DNA of 64,000 nucleotides from Mycobacterium gordonae (lineage in GTDB: Bacteria > Actinomycetota > Actinomycetes > Mycobacteriales > Mycobacteriaceae), in assembly GCF_017086405.1 (NCBI RefSeq), contig NZ_CP070973.1, positions 7,038,739 to 7,102,738 of the forward strand, read 5' to 3'. Under the pieces are notes generated by a model, which was not told the DNA's origin, ran no database searches, and saw nothing but the letters and a program-made list of their open reading frames with translations. Shown piece after piece: positions 54,543 through 63,768 of this stretch (its first letter is position 1; each line of letters begins with the position of its first letter). A program made the position numbers and the translations under genes.

Positions 54543-54568
54543 GGAACACCCGCGCCTACGCTGGCGTT
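54543..54568 (+). promoter_or_regulatory. SigH-type promoter for trxB-trxA
   Basis: GGAAC (54543-54547) and CGTT (54565-54568) are 17 nt apart, matching the mycobacterial SigH consensus (GGAAC then GTT). They lie 54 nt before the trxB ATG. The M. tuberculosis trxB2-trxC operon is known to be SigH dependent under oxidative stress. Confidence 0.7.
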
Positions 54569-54621
54569 CGTAGGATTTGCAGATCACGTTCACTGATCAG
54601 CCTCCGTTCCGAAAGGCACGC

Positions 54622-55608
54622 ATGACCGCTTCCTCAGACACCATCCACGATGTCATCGTCATCGGTTCCGGTCCGGCCGGATACACCGCAGCCCTCTACA
54701 CCGCCCGCGCGCAACTCAAGCCGCTGGTCTTCGAGGGCATCTCGTTCGGCGGTGCGCTGATGACCACGACCGAGGTGGAGAACTACCCGGGGTTCCGAGA
54801 CGGCATCACCGGCCCCGAACTGATGGACCAGATGCGCGAGCAGGCGCTGCGGTTCGGCGCGGACCTGCGCATGGAGGACGTCGAATCGGTGTCGCTGGAG
54901 GGGCCGGTCAAGACCGTCGTGACCGCCGAAGGCGACACGTTCCGGGCGCGCGCCGTGATCCTCGCCATGGGGGCGGCCGCCCGCTACCTGCAGGTGCCGG
55001 GCGAGCAGGAACTACTCGGCCGGGGGGTCAGCTCCTGCGCCACCTGCGACGGCTTCTTCTTCCGCGACCAGGACATCGCCGTCATCGGCGGCGGCGACTC
55101 CGCGATGGAGGAAGCCACCTTCCTCACCCGGTTCGCCCGCAGCGTCACCCTGGTGCACCGCCGCGAGGAGTTCCGCGCCTCCAAGATCATGCTCGCCCGG
55201 GCGCAGGCCAACGAGAAGATCACCATCTTGACCAATAAGGCCGTCCTGGGGGTCGACGGCGACACCTCGGTCACCGGGCTGCGCCTGCGCGACACCGTGA
55301 CCGGGGAGGAGACGACGCTGCCGGTCACCGGCGTGTTCGTCGCGATCGGCCACGAACCGCGCTCGGCACTGGTCCGCGACGCCGTCGAGGTGGACCCGGA
55401 CGGTTACGTGCTCGTGCAAGGACGCACCACCAGCACCTCCCTGGATGGGGTGTTCGCCGCCGGCGACCTGGTGGACCGCACCTACCGGCAAGCCATCACC
55501 GCGGCCGGCAGCGGCTGTGCGGCGGCCATCGACGCCGAGCGGTGGCTGGCCGACCACGAAGCGACCGGACCCGCCGACAGTACCGAATTGATTGGAGCAC
55601 AACGATGA
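54622..55608 (+). CDS. trxB: Thioredoxin reductase
   Basis: 328 residues from the ATG at 54622 (GAAAGG upstream); the frame is open to a TTG at 54577. FAD-binding GSGPAGYTAA, active-site CATC (Cys139 and Cys142), NADPH-binding GGGDSAMEEA and C-terminal FAD motif FAAGDLVD. It reduces thioredoxin with NADPH. Its stop overlaps the trxA start (ATGA). Confidence 0.97.
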   Translation: MTASSDTIHDVIVIGSGPAGYTAALYTARAQLKPLVFEGISFGGALMTTTEVENYPGFRDGITGPELMDQMREQALRFGADLRMEDVESVSLEGPVKTVVTAEGDTFRARAVILAMGAAARYLQVPGEQELLGRGVSSCATCDGFFFRDQDIAVIGGGDSAMEEATFLTRFARSVTLVHRREEFRASKIMLARAQANEKITILTNKAVLGVDGDTSVTGLRLRDTVTGEETTLPVTGVFVAIGHEPRSALVRDAVEVDPDGYVLVQGRTTSTSLDGVFAAGDLVDRTYRQAITAAGSGCAAAIDAERWLADHEATGPADSTELIGAQR

Positions 55609-55955
55609 GCGATTCCGGCAAGTCCGCCACGATCGAGGTTTCCGACGCCTCTTTCGGCACCGACGTGTTGTCCAGCAATAAGCCTGTGCTGGTGGACTTT
55701 TGGGCCACCTGGTGCGGGCCATGCAAGATGGTGGCCCCAGTGCTGGAAGAGATAGCGGCCGAACGGTCGGACGCGCTCACAGTCGCCAAGATCGACGTGG
55801 ACGCCAACCCCGAGACCGCACGCGACTTCCAGGTCGTCTCCATCCCCACGCTGATCCTGTTCAAGGACGGCGAGCCGGTGAAACGAATCGTCGGCGCCAA
55901 GGGCAAGGCGGCGTTGCTGCGCGAGCTCGCCGACGCCGTTCCCAACCTGTCCTGA
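55605..55955 (+). CDS. trxA: Thioredoxin
   Basis: 116 residues, equal to M. tuberculosis TrxC (Rv3914). Active site WCGPC (Cys37 and Cys40) and the cis-Pro in SIPTLILF. Translated in coupling with trxB. A terminator-like hairpin follows 35 nt after the stop. Confidence 0.97.
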   Translation: MSDSGKSATIEVSDASFGTDVLSSNKPVLVDFWATWCGPCKMVAPVLEEIAAERSDALTVAKIDVDANPETARDFQVVSIPTLILFKDGEPVKRIVGAKGKAALLRELADAVPNLS

Positions 55956-55989
55956 GTACCGCTGTCGCGCGCTTCTCCTTGCAGAAACG

Positions 55990-56013
55990 AGCCCCGGACT
56001 GGCCTGGGCTTTT
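55990..56013 (+). terminator. Rho-independent-like terminator after trxA
   Basis: AGCCC-C-GG (55990-55997) pairs with CC-T-GGGCT (56003-56010), a 7-bp stem with one mismatch and a 5-nt loop, followed by TTT. It lies between trxA and cwlM. Confidence 0.55.
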
Positions 56014-56099
56014 CCCGATATCGGCGAGGATCTGCGACAATAGCGATTAACTGCGCTGCTTTTGTCAGCGATGTCAATGAGTCCCGGAGGGCCCTTGGT

Positions 56100-57326
56100 A
56101 TGCCGAGTCCGCGCCGCGAAGACGGCGACGCGCTGCGCTGCGGCGACCGCGGGTCCGCTGTCACCGAGATCCGGGCGGCGCTGGCCGCGCTGGGAATGCT
56201 GGAAAGCGCCGACGACGACCTGACCACCGGCAGGCACGTGGCGGTCGACGTGTTCGACGGCGAACTCGACCATGCGGTGCGGGCCTTTCAGCAACATCGT
56301 GGGCTGCTGGTCGACGGCGTCGTCGGCGAGGCCACCTACCGCGCGCTGAAGGAAGCGTCCTACCGCCTTGGTGCGCGCACGCTGTATCACCAGTTCGGTG
56401 CCCCCCTCTACGGCGACGACGTGGCGACGCTGCAGGCCCGGTTGCAGGACCTCGGTTTCTACACCGGTTTGGTCGACGGACATTTCGGCTTGCAGACGCA
56501 CAATGCGCTGATGTCCTATCAACGCGAGTACGGCTTGTCCGCGGACGGCATCTGCGGCCCGGAAACGTTGCGGTCTCTGTACTTTCTGAGTTCTCGGGTC
56601 AGCGGTGGTTCGCCGCACGCGATTCGCGAGGAAGAGCTGGTGCGCAGCTCCGGTCCCAAATTGTCGGGTAAGCGGATCATTATCGATCCGGGCCGCGGCG
56701 GTGGCGACCACGGTTTGATCACCCAGGGTCCGGCCGGCCCGATCAGCGAGGCAGACGTGTTGTGGGATTTGGCAAGTCGGCTCGAGGGCCGGATGAATGC
56801 CATCGGCATGGAGACCTTCCTGTCCCGGCCGACCAACCGAAGTCCGTCTGACGCCGAACGCGCGGCCACGGCCAATTCCGTTGGCGCAGACCTGATGATC
56901 AGCCTGCGTTGCGAAACCCAGACCAGCCCGTCGGCCAACGGCGTTGCGTCCTTCCACTTCGGCAATTCGCACGGCTCGGTATCCACCATCGGGCGCAACC
57001 TCGCCGATTTCATTCAGCGGGAAGTGGTGGCTCGCACCGGATTACGTGACTGCCGGGTACACGGCCGGACGTGGGATCTGCTGCGGTTGACCAGGATGCC
57101 CACCGTCCAGGTCGACGTCGGTTACATCACCAACCCGGGTGACCGGGAGATGCTCGTCTCAACGCAGACCCGGGACGCCGTGGCCGAAGGTATTCTTGCC
57201 GCGGTCAAGCGGCTGTACCTGTTGGGCAAGAACGACCGTCCCACGGGCACTTTCACCTTCGCCGAACTGCTCGCCCACGAATTGTCCGTGGAGCGCGAGC
57301 GGGCCAGCCGGCTCAGCGGTTCCTGA
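56100..57326 (+). CDS. cwlM: CwlM, amidase-fold regulator of peptidoglycan synthesis
   Basis: 408 residues (M. tuberculosis 406); GGAGGG 8-9 nt before the ATG. Two peptidoglycan-binding-1 domains (about 10-85 and 90-165) precede an amidase_3 fold (about 185-375, IIIDPGRGG). A Thr-rich tail follows (TGTFTF, Thr382, Thr384 and Thr386). In M. tuberculosis PknB-phosphorylated CwlM activates MurA; the tail threonine lies in the equivalent place. The 3' end overlaps the convergent gene by 14 bp. Confidence 0.94.
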   Translation: MPSPRREDGDALRCGDRGSAVTEIRAALAALGMLESADDDLTTGRHVAVDVFDGELDHAVRAFQQHRGLLVDGVVGEATYRALKEASYRLGARTLYHQFGAPLYGDDVATLQARLQDLGFYTGLVDGHFGLQTHNALMSYQREYGLSADGICGPETLRSLYFLSSRVSGGSPHAIREEELVRSSGPKLSGKRIIIDPGRGGGDHGLITQGPAGPISEADVLWDLASRLEGRMNAIGMETFLSRPTNRSPSDAERAATANSVGADLMISLRCETQTSPSANGVASFHFGNSHGSVSTIGRNLADFIQREVVARTGLRDCRVHGRTWDLLRLTRMPTVQVDVGYITNPGDREMLVSTQTRDAVAEGILAAVKRLYLLGKNDRPTGTFTFAELLAHELSVERERASRLSGS

Positions 57327-58065
57327 TCTCTGCGGTGTGGCTGCCCGCGGAAGCGGCAGAGGCCGCTCCGACCGGCTGCTGCAACTGAGCGTTCTCCAGC
57401 AGTCGCTCCAGGGCCGCCTCGACTTCGGCCTTCCACCCCAGCCCCTGTTCCAGCTCGAGACGCAACCGCGGAAAATACGGGTGCGGCGCGACCACCACGA
57501 ACCCCGCGTCGATCAGGAAGTCGGCGTCGATGATGCAGTGTTCGACCGAGCAGTCGCCGAGGGCATCGAGCACCGGTCGCACGTCGGCATCCACCGGTTC
57601 CTGTAGCTCGGTCGCCGCCTGCGTGCGTCCGAATGCTTCCAGCGCCCGCACACCCCGGCGCATCAGCTCCTCGATGACTCGGGTGATCAGCTGATGTGGC
57701 AGATCGTCGTCGGCCTGCCCGCGTTCGATCCCCATGGACGTCAACAACACCGCGTCCGCCGAGACCGGCGCGGTGGGAAAGCGGCCGGCGCGCGGCACGG
57801 CACGCGGCGGGGCATACAGGACGTATCCCAGACACGGCGGATCCGTCTGGCTGCGTTCGTCGGGTACCGCCGTCGCCACCTGGCCGCAAGATCCCCACTC
57901 CAGCATGACCATGGACAGCCATGCTTCCTTTTCGAATTCCGGGTCGGCGAGGTGTTCGTCCTTGCCGAGGGTCGCCGGATCGACTTCCCAGAAGACGCAG
58001 CGGCGCGCATGCTTGGGGAGCTGCTCGAAGGCTTCGAGCCGCAGCGCTGTAATCCGAGCTGACAC
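57313..58065 (-). CDS. Conserved hypothetical protein, Rv3916c homologue (GNAT-like)
   Basis: 250 residues from the GTG at 58065 (Rv3916c 244). The conserved start is TALRLEAFEQLPKHARRCVFW; the ALEAFGRT to FVVVAPHPYFPRLRLEL region looks like the end of a GNAT acetyltransferase fold. No substrate can be named. It overlaps the end of cwlM by 14 bp and is not obviously co-transcribed with parB, 363 bp away. Confidence 0.85.
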   Translation of the reverse strand: MSARITALRLEAFEQLPKHARRCVFWEVDPATLGKDEHLADPEFEKEAWLSMVMLEWGSCGQVATAVPDERSQTDPPCLGYVLYAPPRAVPRAGRFPTAPVSADAVLLTSMGIERGQADDDLPHQLITRVIEELMRRGVRALEAFGRTQAATELQEPVDADVRPVLDALGDCSVEHCIIDADFLIDAGFVVVAPHPYFPRLRLELEQGLGWKAEVEAALERLLENAQLQQPVGAASAASAGSHTAEIRNR

Positions 58066-58428
58066 TGGTCTCCTAGCCTCCGTGCGGTACCCGAGCCCAA
58101 GGCTTCACTCTTGCGCGGGCGGCCGCCCGCAGTGCTATCTGCCCGACGGTCGTGAGGCGGATGCGCACCGGCAACCCTTCCAGAATAGGAGAGTCGGTCG
58201 CCGTCCGGCCAGTGTTGGCGCTGCGACTCCTCCGTGGCGCGCACGCTGTCCGCCGGTTGCGCTCGAGGGCGCCTACCGGACGGTTGCGACCGCCGGGAAG
58301 AAGACGAAATCGCTTGATGCACACCACTTCTCCGTTGAATCGCGGCACCCGCAGCCGGACGCGAGACGGCTCTGGAACGGCTGAGTGTCACAGTGACGTA
58401 ATTACAGAATATGTCGGGTCATGCCTGT
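58066..58428. other. Intergenic region between the Rv3916c-like gene and parB
   Basis: 363 bases with no supported gene. The only structure noted is a small dyad GTCAC-A-GTGAC at 58387-58397, 32 bp beyond the parB stop. The leftward promoter of the Rv3916c-like gene presumably lies here. Confidence 0.5.
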
Positions 58429-59406
58429 TCAGGCCTGCTGCGCGGTCATCAGATCGATGATTCGCTGGAGGTCGTCGACCGAGCCGAACTCCACCACGAT
58501 CTTGCCTTTTCGTTTGCCAAGGGCCACCGTCACGCGAGTGTCGAAGGCGGTCGACAACCTCTCAGCAACGTCCTGCAGGCCCGGCATCTGGATCGGCTTG
58601 CGGCGCGGCGGCGCGGGCGCCGCGCCATCGCCACGGTTTGCCAGGGTGACCGCCTCTTCGGTGGCGCGCACCGAAAGGCCCTCCGCCACGATTCGGCTCG
58701 CCAGCTCCTCCTGTGCTTCGGGCCCGGCATCTAACGACAGTAGGGCGCGGGCGTGGCCGGCCGACAGCACCCCCGCGGCCACTCGGCGCTGCACCGGGAT
58801 CGGCAATTTCAGCAAGCGGATCATGTTGGTGATAAGTGGACGCGAGCGGCCGATGCGCGCGGCCAGTTCATCGTGGGTGACGCCGAACTCGTCGAGCAGC
58901 TGCTGGTAGGCCGCCGCCTCTTCCAACGGGTTCAGTTGAACGCGGTGGATGTTTTCCAGTAAGGCGTCGCGCAGCAGGTTGTCGTCGCCGGTTTCGCGGA
59001 CGATGGCCGGGATGGTCGACAGGCCCGCTTCCTGGGCCGCCCGCCACCGCCGCTCCCCCATCACGATCTGATAGTGCGCACCGCCTTGCGATCCCTGGAC
59101 CGCACGAACCACGATCGGCTGCAGTAGACCGAACTCGCGGATCGAATGGACCAACTCCGAGAGAGCCTCGTCGTCGAACACCTGGCGCGGCTGACGGGGA
59201 TTGGGCTCGATATCCGACGGCGCGATCTCCCGATACACCGCCCCCATCGCAGCGGCATCAGGCAGCGGACCGCCGATCACGACATCGGCCGCCGCCGAAC
59301 CCATCCGTGGCCCGAATGTCGAGGCGTCTCCTTCGACCGGACCGGTGGGAATCAACGACGCCAGACCGCGACCGAGGCCGCCCTTCCTGCGTGACGGATT
59401 GGTCAT
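58429..59406 (-). CDS. parB: Chromosome-partitioning CTPase ParB
   Basis: 325 residues (M. tuberculosis 344). N-terminal ParA-contact tail (RRKGGLGRGLASLIP), the CTP-binding boxes PRQPR, GERRWRA and ENIHRVQLNPLEEA, an HTH (LAARIGRSRPLITN) for parS, and a C-terminal dimer domain. It starts 3 nt after the parA stop. It loads on the parS sites in parA and rsmG. Confidence 0.97.
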   Translation of the reverse strand: MTNPSRRKGGLGRGLASLIPTGPVEGDASTFGPRMGSAAADVVIGGPLPDAAAMGAVYREIAPSDIEPNPRQPRQVFDDEALSELVHSIREFGLLQPIVVRAVQGSQGGAHYQIVMGERRWRAAQEAGLSTIPAIVRETGDDNLLRDALLENIHRVQLNPLEEAAAYQQLLDEFGVTHDELAARIGRSRPLITNMIRLLKLPIPVQRRVAAGVLSAGHARALLSLDAGPEAQEELASRIVAEGLSVRATEEAVTLANRGDGAAPAPPRRKPIQMPGLQDVAERLSTAFDTRVTVALGKRKGKIVVEFGSVDDLQRIIDLMTAQQA

Positions 59407-59409
59407 TGC

Positions 59410-60423
59410 TTATCCCCTCCCGGCGGCTGGTCGATCGCGTTGAGCGAGTTCGCGACTGGCGTCGAGGTAACTCATCGCGCCACGCGAACCGGGATCGTAA
59501 TCGATGATTGTCATGCTATAGCCGGGAGCCTCGGAGACTTTCACACTGCGCGGGATCACCGTCCGCAGGACCTTGTCGCCGAAGTAGCGACGCACTTCCT
59601 CGGCCACCTGGTCGGCGAGCTTCGTCCGACCGTCGTACATGGTGAGAATGACAGTGGTGACGTCCAGCTGAGGATTCAGGTGTGCCTTCACCATGTCGAT
59701 ATTGCGCATCAGCTGCGACACACCTTCGAGGGCGTAGTACTCGCACTGGATGGGAATCAGCACCTCCGGGGCCGCCACCAACGCGTTAATCGTGAGCAGT
59801 CCCAGCGACGGCGGGCAGTCGATGAAGACGTAGTCGAAATCGAAGTCGTCCAGTTGGGCCAGTGCGTTGCGCAAGCGGTTCTCGCGCGCCACCATGCTCA
59901 CCAACTCGATTTCGGCACCCGCCAGATCGATAGTGGCCGGGACGCAGAACAGCCGCTCGCTGTGCGGGCTGCGACGCAGGGCCTCCCGCAGGGTGACCTC
60001 GCCAATGAGCACTTCGTAGGACGAGGGTGTCCCGGACTGGCGGTCGGCGATTCCGAGTGCGGTGCTGGCGTTGCCCTGGGGGTCGAGATCGATGACGAGC
60101 GTCTTGAGCCCCTGCACCGCCAGGGCCGCGGCGAGGTTGACTGCAGTCGTCGTCTTCCCCACCCCGCCCTTCTGGTTGGCGATGGTGAACAGCCGCCGCT
60201 GCGGAGGCCGTGGCAGTGGGTCGTGAGTGGCGTGCAGAACCCGCACCGCGCGTTCAGCCGCTGCGCCAATCGGGGTGTCGAATTCGGAGGATGTTTCACG
60301 TGAAACATTCACCGAGGGGCTGGGCGCACCCGCGGTAGTCATCACCACGTCGTAGCTCGCTGCGAACTGGTTGTCGCCGGCCGAAACGCCGGCGTCGACG
60401 CGGACACGCCTCGTGGCGGTCAC
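59410..60423 (-). CDS. parA: Chromosome-partitioning ATPase ParA
   Basis: 337 residues from the GTG at 60423, chosen because it overlaps the rsmG stop (GTGA) and has GGAGGG 8-9 nt upstream. The alternative ATG at 60342 has no such site. Walker A KGGVGKTT at about 85-92. The N-terminal NVSRETS (about residues 39-45) is encoded by the parS site itself. It drives origin segregation with ParB. Confidence 0.96.
   Translation of the reverse strand: MTATRRVRVDAGVSAGDNQFAASYDVVMTTAGAPSPSVNVSRETSSEFDTPIGAAAERAVRVLHATHDPLPRPPQRRLFTIANQKGGVGKTTTAVNLAAALAVQGLKTLVIDLDPQGNASTALGIADRQSGTPSSYEVLIGEVTLREALRRSPHSERLFCVPATIDLAGAEIELVSMVARENRLRNALAQLDDFDFDYVFIDCPPSLGLLTINALVAAPEVLIPIQCEYYALEGVSQLMRNIDMVKAHLNPQLDVTTVILTMYDGRTKLADQVAEEVRRYFGDKVLRTVIPRSVKVSEAPGYSMTIIDYDPGSRGAMSYLDASRELAQRDRPAAGRG
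60292..60307. promoter_or_regulatory. parS: parS site within parA
   Basis: TGTTTCACGTGAAACA, a perfect 16-bp palindrome identical to the bacterial parS consensus. It lies in the parA coding region and is read in frame as NVSRETS. Confidence 0.97.
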
Positions 60424-61118
60424 TGGTCCGCCCTCCGGGCCGACCGGGCGCGCCGCGCTGCAACCACGGTCGCCGGGTGTTCCACGATGTTCACGCCACA
60501 CCTCACCACCCTGACATCCACGGCACCCGATACCACCATTACACGCCGGTGCTCCGCGACTTCGTCAGGAGCGCGTTCGCCTTTCATTGCCGCCATCAGT
60601 CCGTCTTGCCTCAACAAGGGCATACTCCACTTCGTCAATTTGTCCAACGCTGCTACCGCTCGGGATACCACGGCATCGGCGCCGCCTAGTTCGTCCCGCA
60701 CCGCACGCTCCTCTGCACGGCCCCGCACCACGCGCACAGCCAAACCGAGCTCGTCGACGACCTCGGTCAGGAACTCACTGCGCCGTAACAGCGGTTCGAG
60801 CAAGACCACGTCGAGATCCGGTCGGGCAATCGCCAGGGGTATCCCGGGGAGGCCCGCACCGCTCCCGATGTCGACTACTCGCGCATCCCGGTCGAGCAGT
60901 TCGCCGACGACGGCTGAGTTCAGCATGTGCCTGTCCCAGATTCGATCGGATTCGCGTGGGCCGATCAGTCCACGCTCCACCCCGACCGTGGCCAGGATCT
61001 CCGCATAACGTTCAGCTACTCCGCGTCGGACACCAAACACGACGTCGGGAACCGACCCGGCTTCGATTGGCGGGGTGGCTTCCGGCTCGTGCGAATCGAC
61101 ATGTTTCACGTGAAACAT
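60420..61118 (-). CDS. rsmG: 16S rRNA (guanine-N7) methyltransferase RsmG
   Basis: 232 residues. The SAM-binding motif is VVDIGSGAGLPGIPLA; WSMPLLRQDGLMAAMKG follows in the methyltransferase core. It methylates G527 of 16S rRNA; loss gives low-level streptomycin resistance. The ATG at 61118 lies in a parS palindrome (MFHVKH is its translation). A GTG at 61109, also in the palindrome, has better spacing to GGAGG and may be the real start. The stop overlaps parA. Confidence 0.95.
   Translation of the reverse strand: MFHVKHVDSHEPEATPPIEAGSVPDVVFGVRRGVAERYAEILATVGVERGLIGPRESDRIWDRHMLNSAVVGELLDRDARVVDIGSGAGLPGIPLAIARPDLDVVLLEPLLRRSEFLTEVVDELGLAVRVVRGRAEERAVRDELGGADAVVSRAVAALDKLTKWSMPLLRQDGLMAAMKGERAPDEVAEHRRVMVVSGAVDVRVVRCGVNIVEHPATVVAARRARSARRADQ
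61102..61117. promoter_or_regulatory. parS: parS site at the rsmG start codon
   Basis: A second perfect TGTTTCACGTGAAACA, 810 bp from the first. It covers the possible ATG and GTG starts of rsmG, so bound ParB would sit on its translation-initiation region. Confidence 0.97.
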
Positions 61119-61226
61119 TCCCTCCGCTCTTCCGGCCCGGTTGAATCCTCGCCCATGCAGCCGAGTCCGCTCGAACTACATCTCTGTAACTCCGACCATC
61201 ACGGTCGGGTCACAGACGGTCACGAC

Positions 61227-61784
61227 TCAGTCACGCAACACGACGACACGCCGCGACGGCTCGACGCCCTCGCTCTCACTGTGCACACCAGGCACCGCGG
61301 CGACCGCGTCGTGCACGATCTTGCGCTCGAAGGGTGTCATCGGCGACAGCGCCTCGCGCTCGCCGGTCTCCGCCACCCGCCGCGCCACCTTGTCGCCCAG
61401 CGACGCCAGCTCCTCGCGGCGACGCCGGCGCCAGCTCGCGATGTCCAGCATCAACCGGCTACGCACGCCCGTCTTCTGGTGCACCGCCAAGCGCGTCAAC
61501 TCCTGTAGCGCGTCGAGAACCTCGCCACCGCGGCCGACCAACTTATTCAGATCATCGCTACCGTCGATGCTCACCACGGCGCGGTTGCCCTCGACGTCCA
61601 GGTCGATGTCACCGTCGAAATCCAACAGGTCCAAGAGTTCTTCGAGGTAGTCGCCGGCGATCTCGCCCTCGGCTACCAAGCGCTCTTCAAGGTCATCGGA
61701 ATCCTCCGCAGAATCCGCACCCTCTGCATCTGGCGTGCCCGCCACGGCATCCGATTCCAGCTCGGTGGTGTCAGCGTCCGTCAT
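61227..61784 (-). CDS. jag: Jag/KhpB-family RNA-binding protein (Rv3920c homologue)
   Basis: 185 residues from the ATG at 61784, chosen for AGGGGAGA about 9 nt upstream; an ATG at 61802 lies before that site. An acidic N-terminus precedes a KH-like domain with GRGGEVLDALQELT (degenerate GxxG) and an R3H domain with MTPFERKIVHDAV. It is the usual neighbour of yidC. Confidence 0.94.
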   Translation of the reverse strand: MTDADTTELESDAVAGTPDAEGADSAEDSDDLEERLVAEGEIAGDYLEELLDLLDFDGDIDLDVEGNRAVVSIDGSDDLNKLVGRGGEVLDALQELTRLAVHQKTGVRSRLMLDIASWRRRRREELASLGDKVARRVAETGEREALSPMTPFERKIVHDAVAAVPGVHSESEGVEPSRRVVVLRD

Positions 61785-61901
61785 GGCTTTCTCTCCCCTC
61801 ATTCCCGGGTTGGTGTTCGCGGCCTCACGCCGCGGTCTCTTGCATTGGTTTCTTGGAGCTGTCCGCGCTGGCAGGTCAACCCCGGCAAGTTCAGGCGCGT
61901 A

Positions 61902-63041
61902 CTAGCGTTTGCGCTTCTTCGGCCGTGCCCCGGGCCGCGGGGTGCGGCCTGGGCCAGTCGTTCGGTTCGCGGCGTTCGGCTTGGTCGACGGAGCCTGCGA
62001 GCTCTTCCCGGTCGGCTTCTCATCTGAGGCTGCGTCCACCTGGGTTCCGGCCCCGTCGGGCGCATCGGACTCGGTGGCCTCGGTCTCCAAGGCCGAACCC
62101 GCGCCGGGCGCCGACGCCGGCTTGGCTCGTTTGGGCTTAGCACCCGGCGCAGGCGCGTTCGCCGCCCTGCGTGCCAGCGCCTCCTGCTTCTTGGCTTCGT
62201 CCTCTTTCTCGATCATCCCGAAGACGTAGTGCTGCTGACCAAATGTCCAGATGTTATTGGCGAACCAGTACAGGATGATCGCCAGCGGCAGGAACGGACC
62301 ACCGACCACCACGCCCAGCGGGAAGACGTAGAGCGCCAGCTTGTTCATCATCGCGGTCTGCGGGTTCGCCGCGGCTTCTGGGCTCTGTCTGGCCACCGAT
62401 GCGCGGCTGTTGAAGTAGGTGGCCACACCGGCCAGGATCATCACCGGCACGCCCACCGCGATCACAGCCGGACGACTGAAGTGTTCGAAGGCGTCCAACC
62501 CGCCGCGCTGGGTCATCGAGGCGCCAATCGGGGCACCGAACAGATTTGCCTTCAAGAAGTTCTGCACGTCGACCGCGGTGAAGACGTAGTTACCGATGAG
62601 CTTGTTCTGCTCGACCGACATCGACTGCAAACCGATGCCCCCGGTGGTGCGGTTGAAGGATCGCAGCACGTGGTACAGCCCGAGGAACACTGGGATCTGG
62701 GCCAGCATCGGCAGGCAGCCCAGGATCGGGTTGAAGCCGTGTTCGCGTTGTAGCTTCTGCATCTCGAGCGCCATGCGTTGGCGGTCTTTGCCGTACTTCT
62801 TCTGCAGCGCCTTGATCTGCGGTTGCAGTTCCTGCATCTGCCGTGTGGTGCGGATCTGCCGAACGAACGGCTTGTACAACAAGGCACGCAGGGTGAACAC
62901 CAGGAACATCACCGACAGCGCCCAGGCGAAGAAGTTGTCCGGGCCCAACAGGAACGCGAACGCCTTGTACCAGAGCCACATAATCCAGGACACCGGGTAG
63001 TAGACGAAGTCCAAGCTGAAAAAATCAAACAACAGATTCAC
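61902..63041 (-). CDS. yidC: Membrane protein insertase YidC
   Basis: 379 residues from the GTG at 63041 (M. tuberculosis 366), with AAGGGGAG just before it. Five membrane segments, with the family core FVRQIRTTRQMQELQPQIKA and FNPILGCLPMLAQIPVFLGL. The C-terminal tail is Ala/Pro/Lys-rich, ending PRPGARPKKRKR. It overlaps the end of yidD by 17 bp. Confidence 0.96.
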   Translation of the reverse strand: MNLLFDFFSLDFVYYPVSWIMWLWYKAFAFLLGPDNFFAWALSVMFLVFTLRALLYKPFVRQIRTTRQMQELQPQIKALQKKYGKDRQRMALEMQKLQREHGFNPILGCLPMLAQIPVFLGLYHVLRSFNRTTGGIGLQSMSVEQNKLIGNYVFTAVDVQNFLKANLFGAPIGASMTQRGGLDAFEHFSRPAVIAVGVPVMILAGVATYFNSRASVARQSPEAAANPQTAMMNKLALYVFPLGVVVGGPFLPLAIILYWFANNIWTFGQQHYVFGMIEKEDEAKKQEALARRAANAPAPGAKPKRAKPASAPGAGSALETEATESDAPDGAGTQVDAASDEKPTGKSSQAPSTKPNAANRTTGPGRTPRPGARPKKRKR

Positions 63042-63387
63042 TCTCCCCTTGCTTCGCCGAGCGGTCCTCGACCGCCCCGCGCGAGACGTCCACGTCGGCC
63101 GGGCACCCACAGCGCTCCGGAATCGGATCCCATCCTCCCCGATGCCAGGGACCACACTTGCCCAGTCTGACCACGGCCAGCCAGCTCCCCCGAATCAATC
63201 CATATTCAGTGAGAGCTTCAACGGCGTATTGACTGCAGGTGGGCATGAACCGACACGTTGCCGGTCGCAACGGCGAAACCATGTGCCGGTAAAGCTGAAT
63301 GAGGTAAATCAGTGCACCCGCGATCGGGGCGCCGAGCCCGCGGGCGGACGGGACCACGCGCGCAGAGTTGGACAGCGAAGTGGTCAC
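63025..63387 (-). CDS. yidD: Membrane protein insertion efficiency factor YidD
   Basis: 120 residues from the GTG at 63387, equal to Rv3922c. The UPF0161 signature is IQLYRHMVSPLRPATCRFMP, with TCSQYAVEALTEYG and KCGPWHRGGWDP; the conserved cysteines are present. The GTG overlaps the rnpA stop (GTGA). Confidence 0.95.
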   Translation of the reverse strand: MTTSLSNSARVVPSARGLGAPIAGALIYLIQLYRHMVSPLRPATCRFMPTCSQYAVEALTEYGLIRGSWLAVVRLGKCGPWHRGGWDPIPERCGCPADVDVSRGAVEDRSAKQGESESVV

Positions 63388-63746
63388 CGCTCGGTACCCG
63401 CGACGTGGAATGCCCGCCGCAACCCGCTGCGCAGCTGTTGCTCCAACCACGCCGATGACACATTCCGACTGCTGGGCAGGGCACGGATCACGACCTGGTC
63501 ACGTGGATGCAGACCTTCCAACATCGGGCGCGCCACGTGCCGCAGCCGTCGCGCCACCCGGTGTCGTTCCACGGCGGTACCCACTCGCTTGGCGATGATC
63601 AGGCCCACCCGCGGACCCTCGGCGTCTTCGCGCTCGCTTGCCCGCCGAACGTGCACGATGACGTCGGGCTGCACCGTGCGCATCCCGTACTTCACCGTCG
63701 CGTCAAACTCGGTCGACCGCCTCATGCGGTTCCGTGCGGAAAGCAC
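63384..63746 (-). CDS. rnpA: Ribonuclease P protein component
   Basis: 120 residues (M. tuberculosis about 116-125). It carries the RNP motif region KRVGTAVERHRVARRLRHV and the conserved start NRMRRSTEF. It pairs with the RNase P RNA to mature tRNA 5' ends. It starts 22 nt after rpmH. Confidence 0.96.
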   Translation of the reverse strand: MLSARNRMRRSTEFDATVKYGMRTVQPDVIVHVRRASEREDAEGPRVGLIIAKRVGTAVERHRVARRLRHVARPMLEGLHPRDQVVIRALPSSRNVSSAWLEQQLRSGLRRAFHVAGTER

Positions 63747-63768
63747 CGCTGGGAAACCCGAATTGCGA

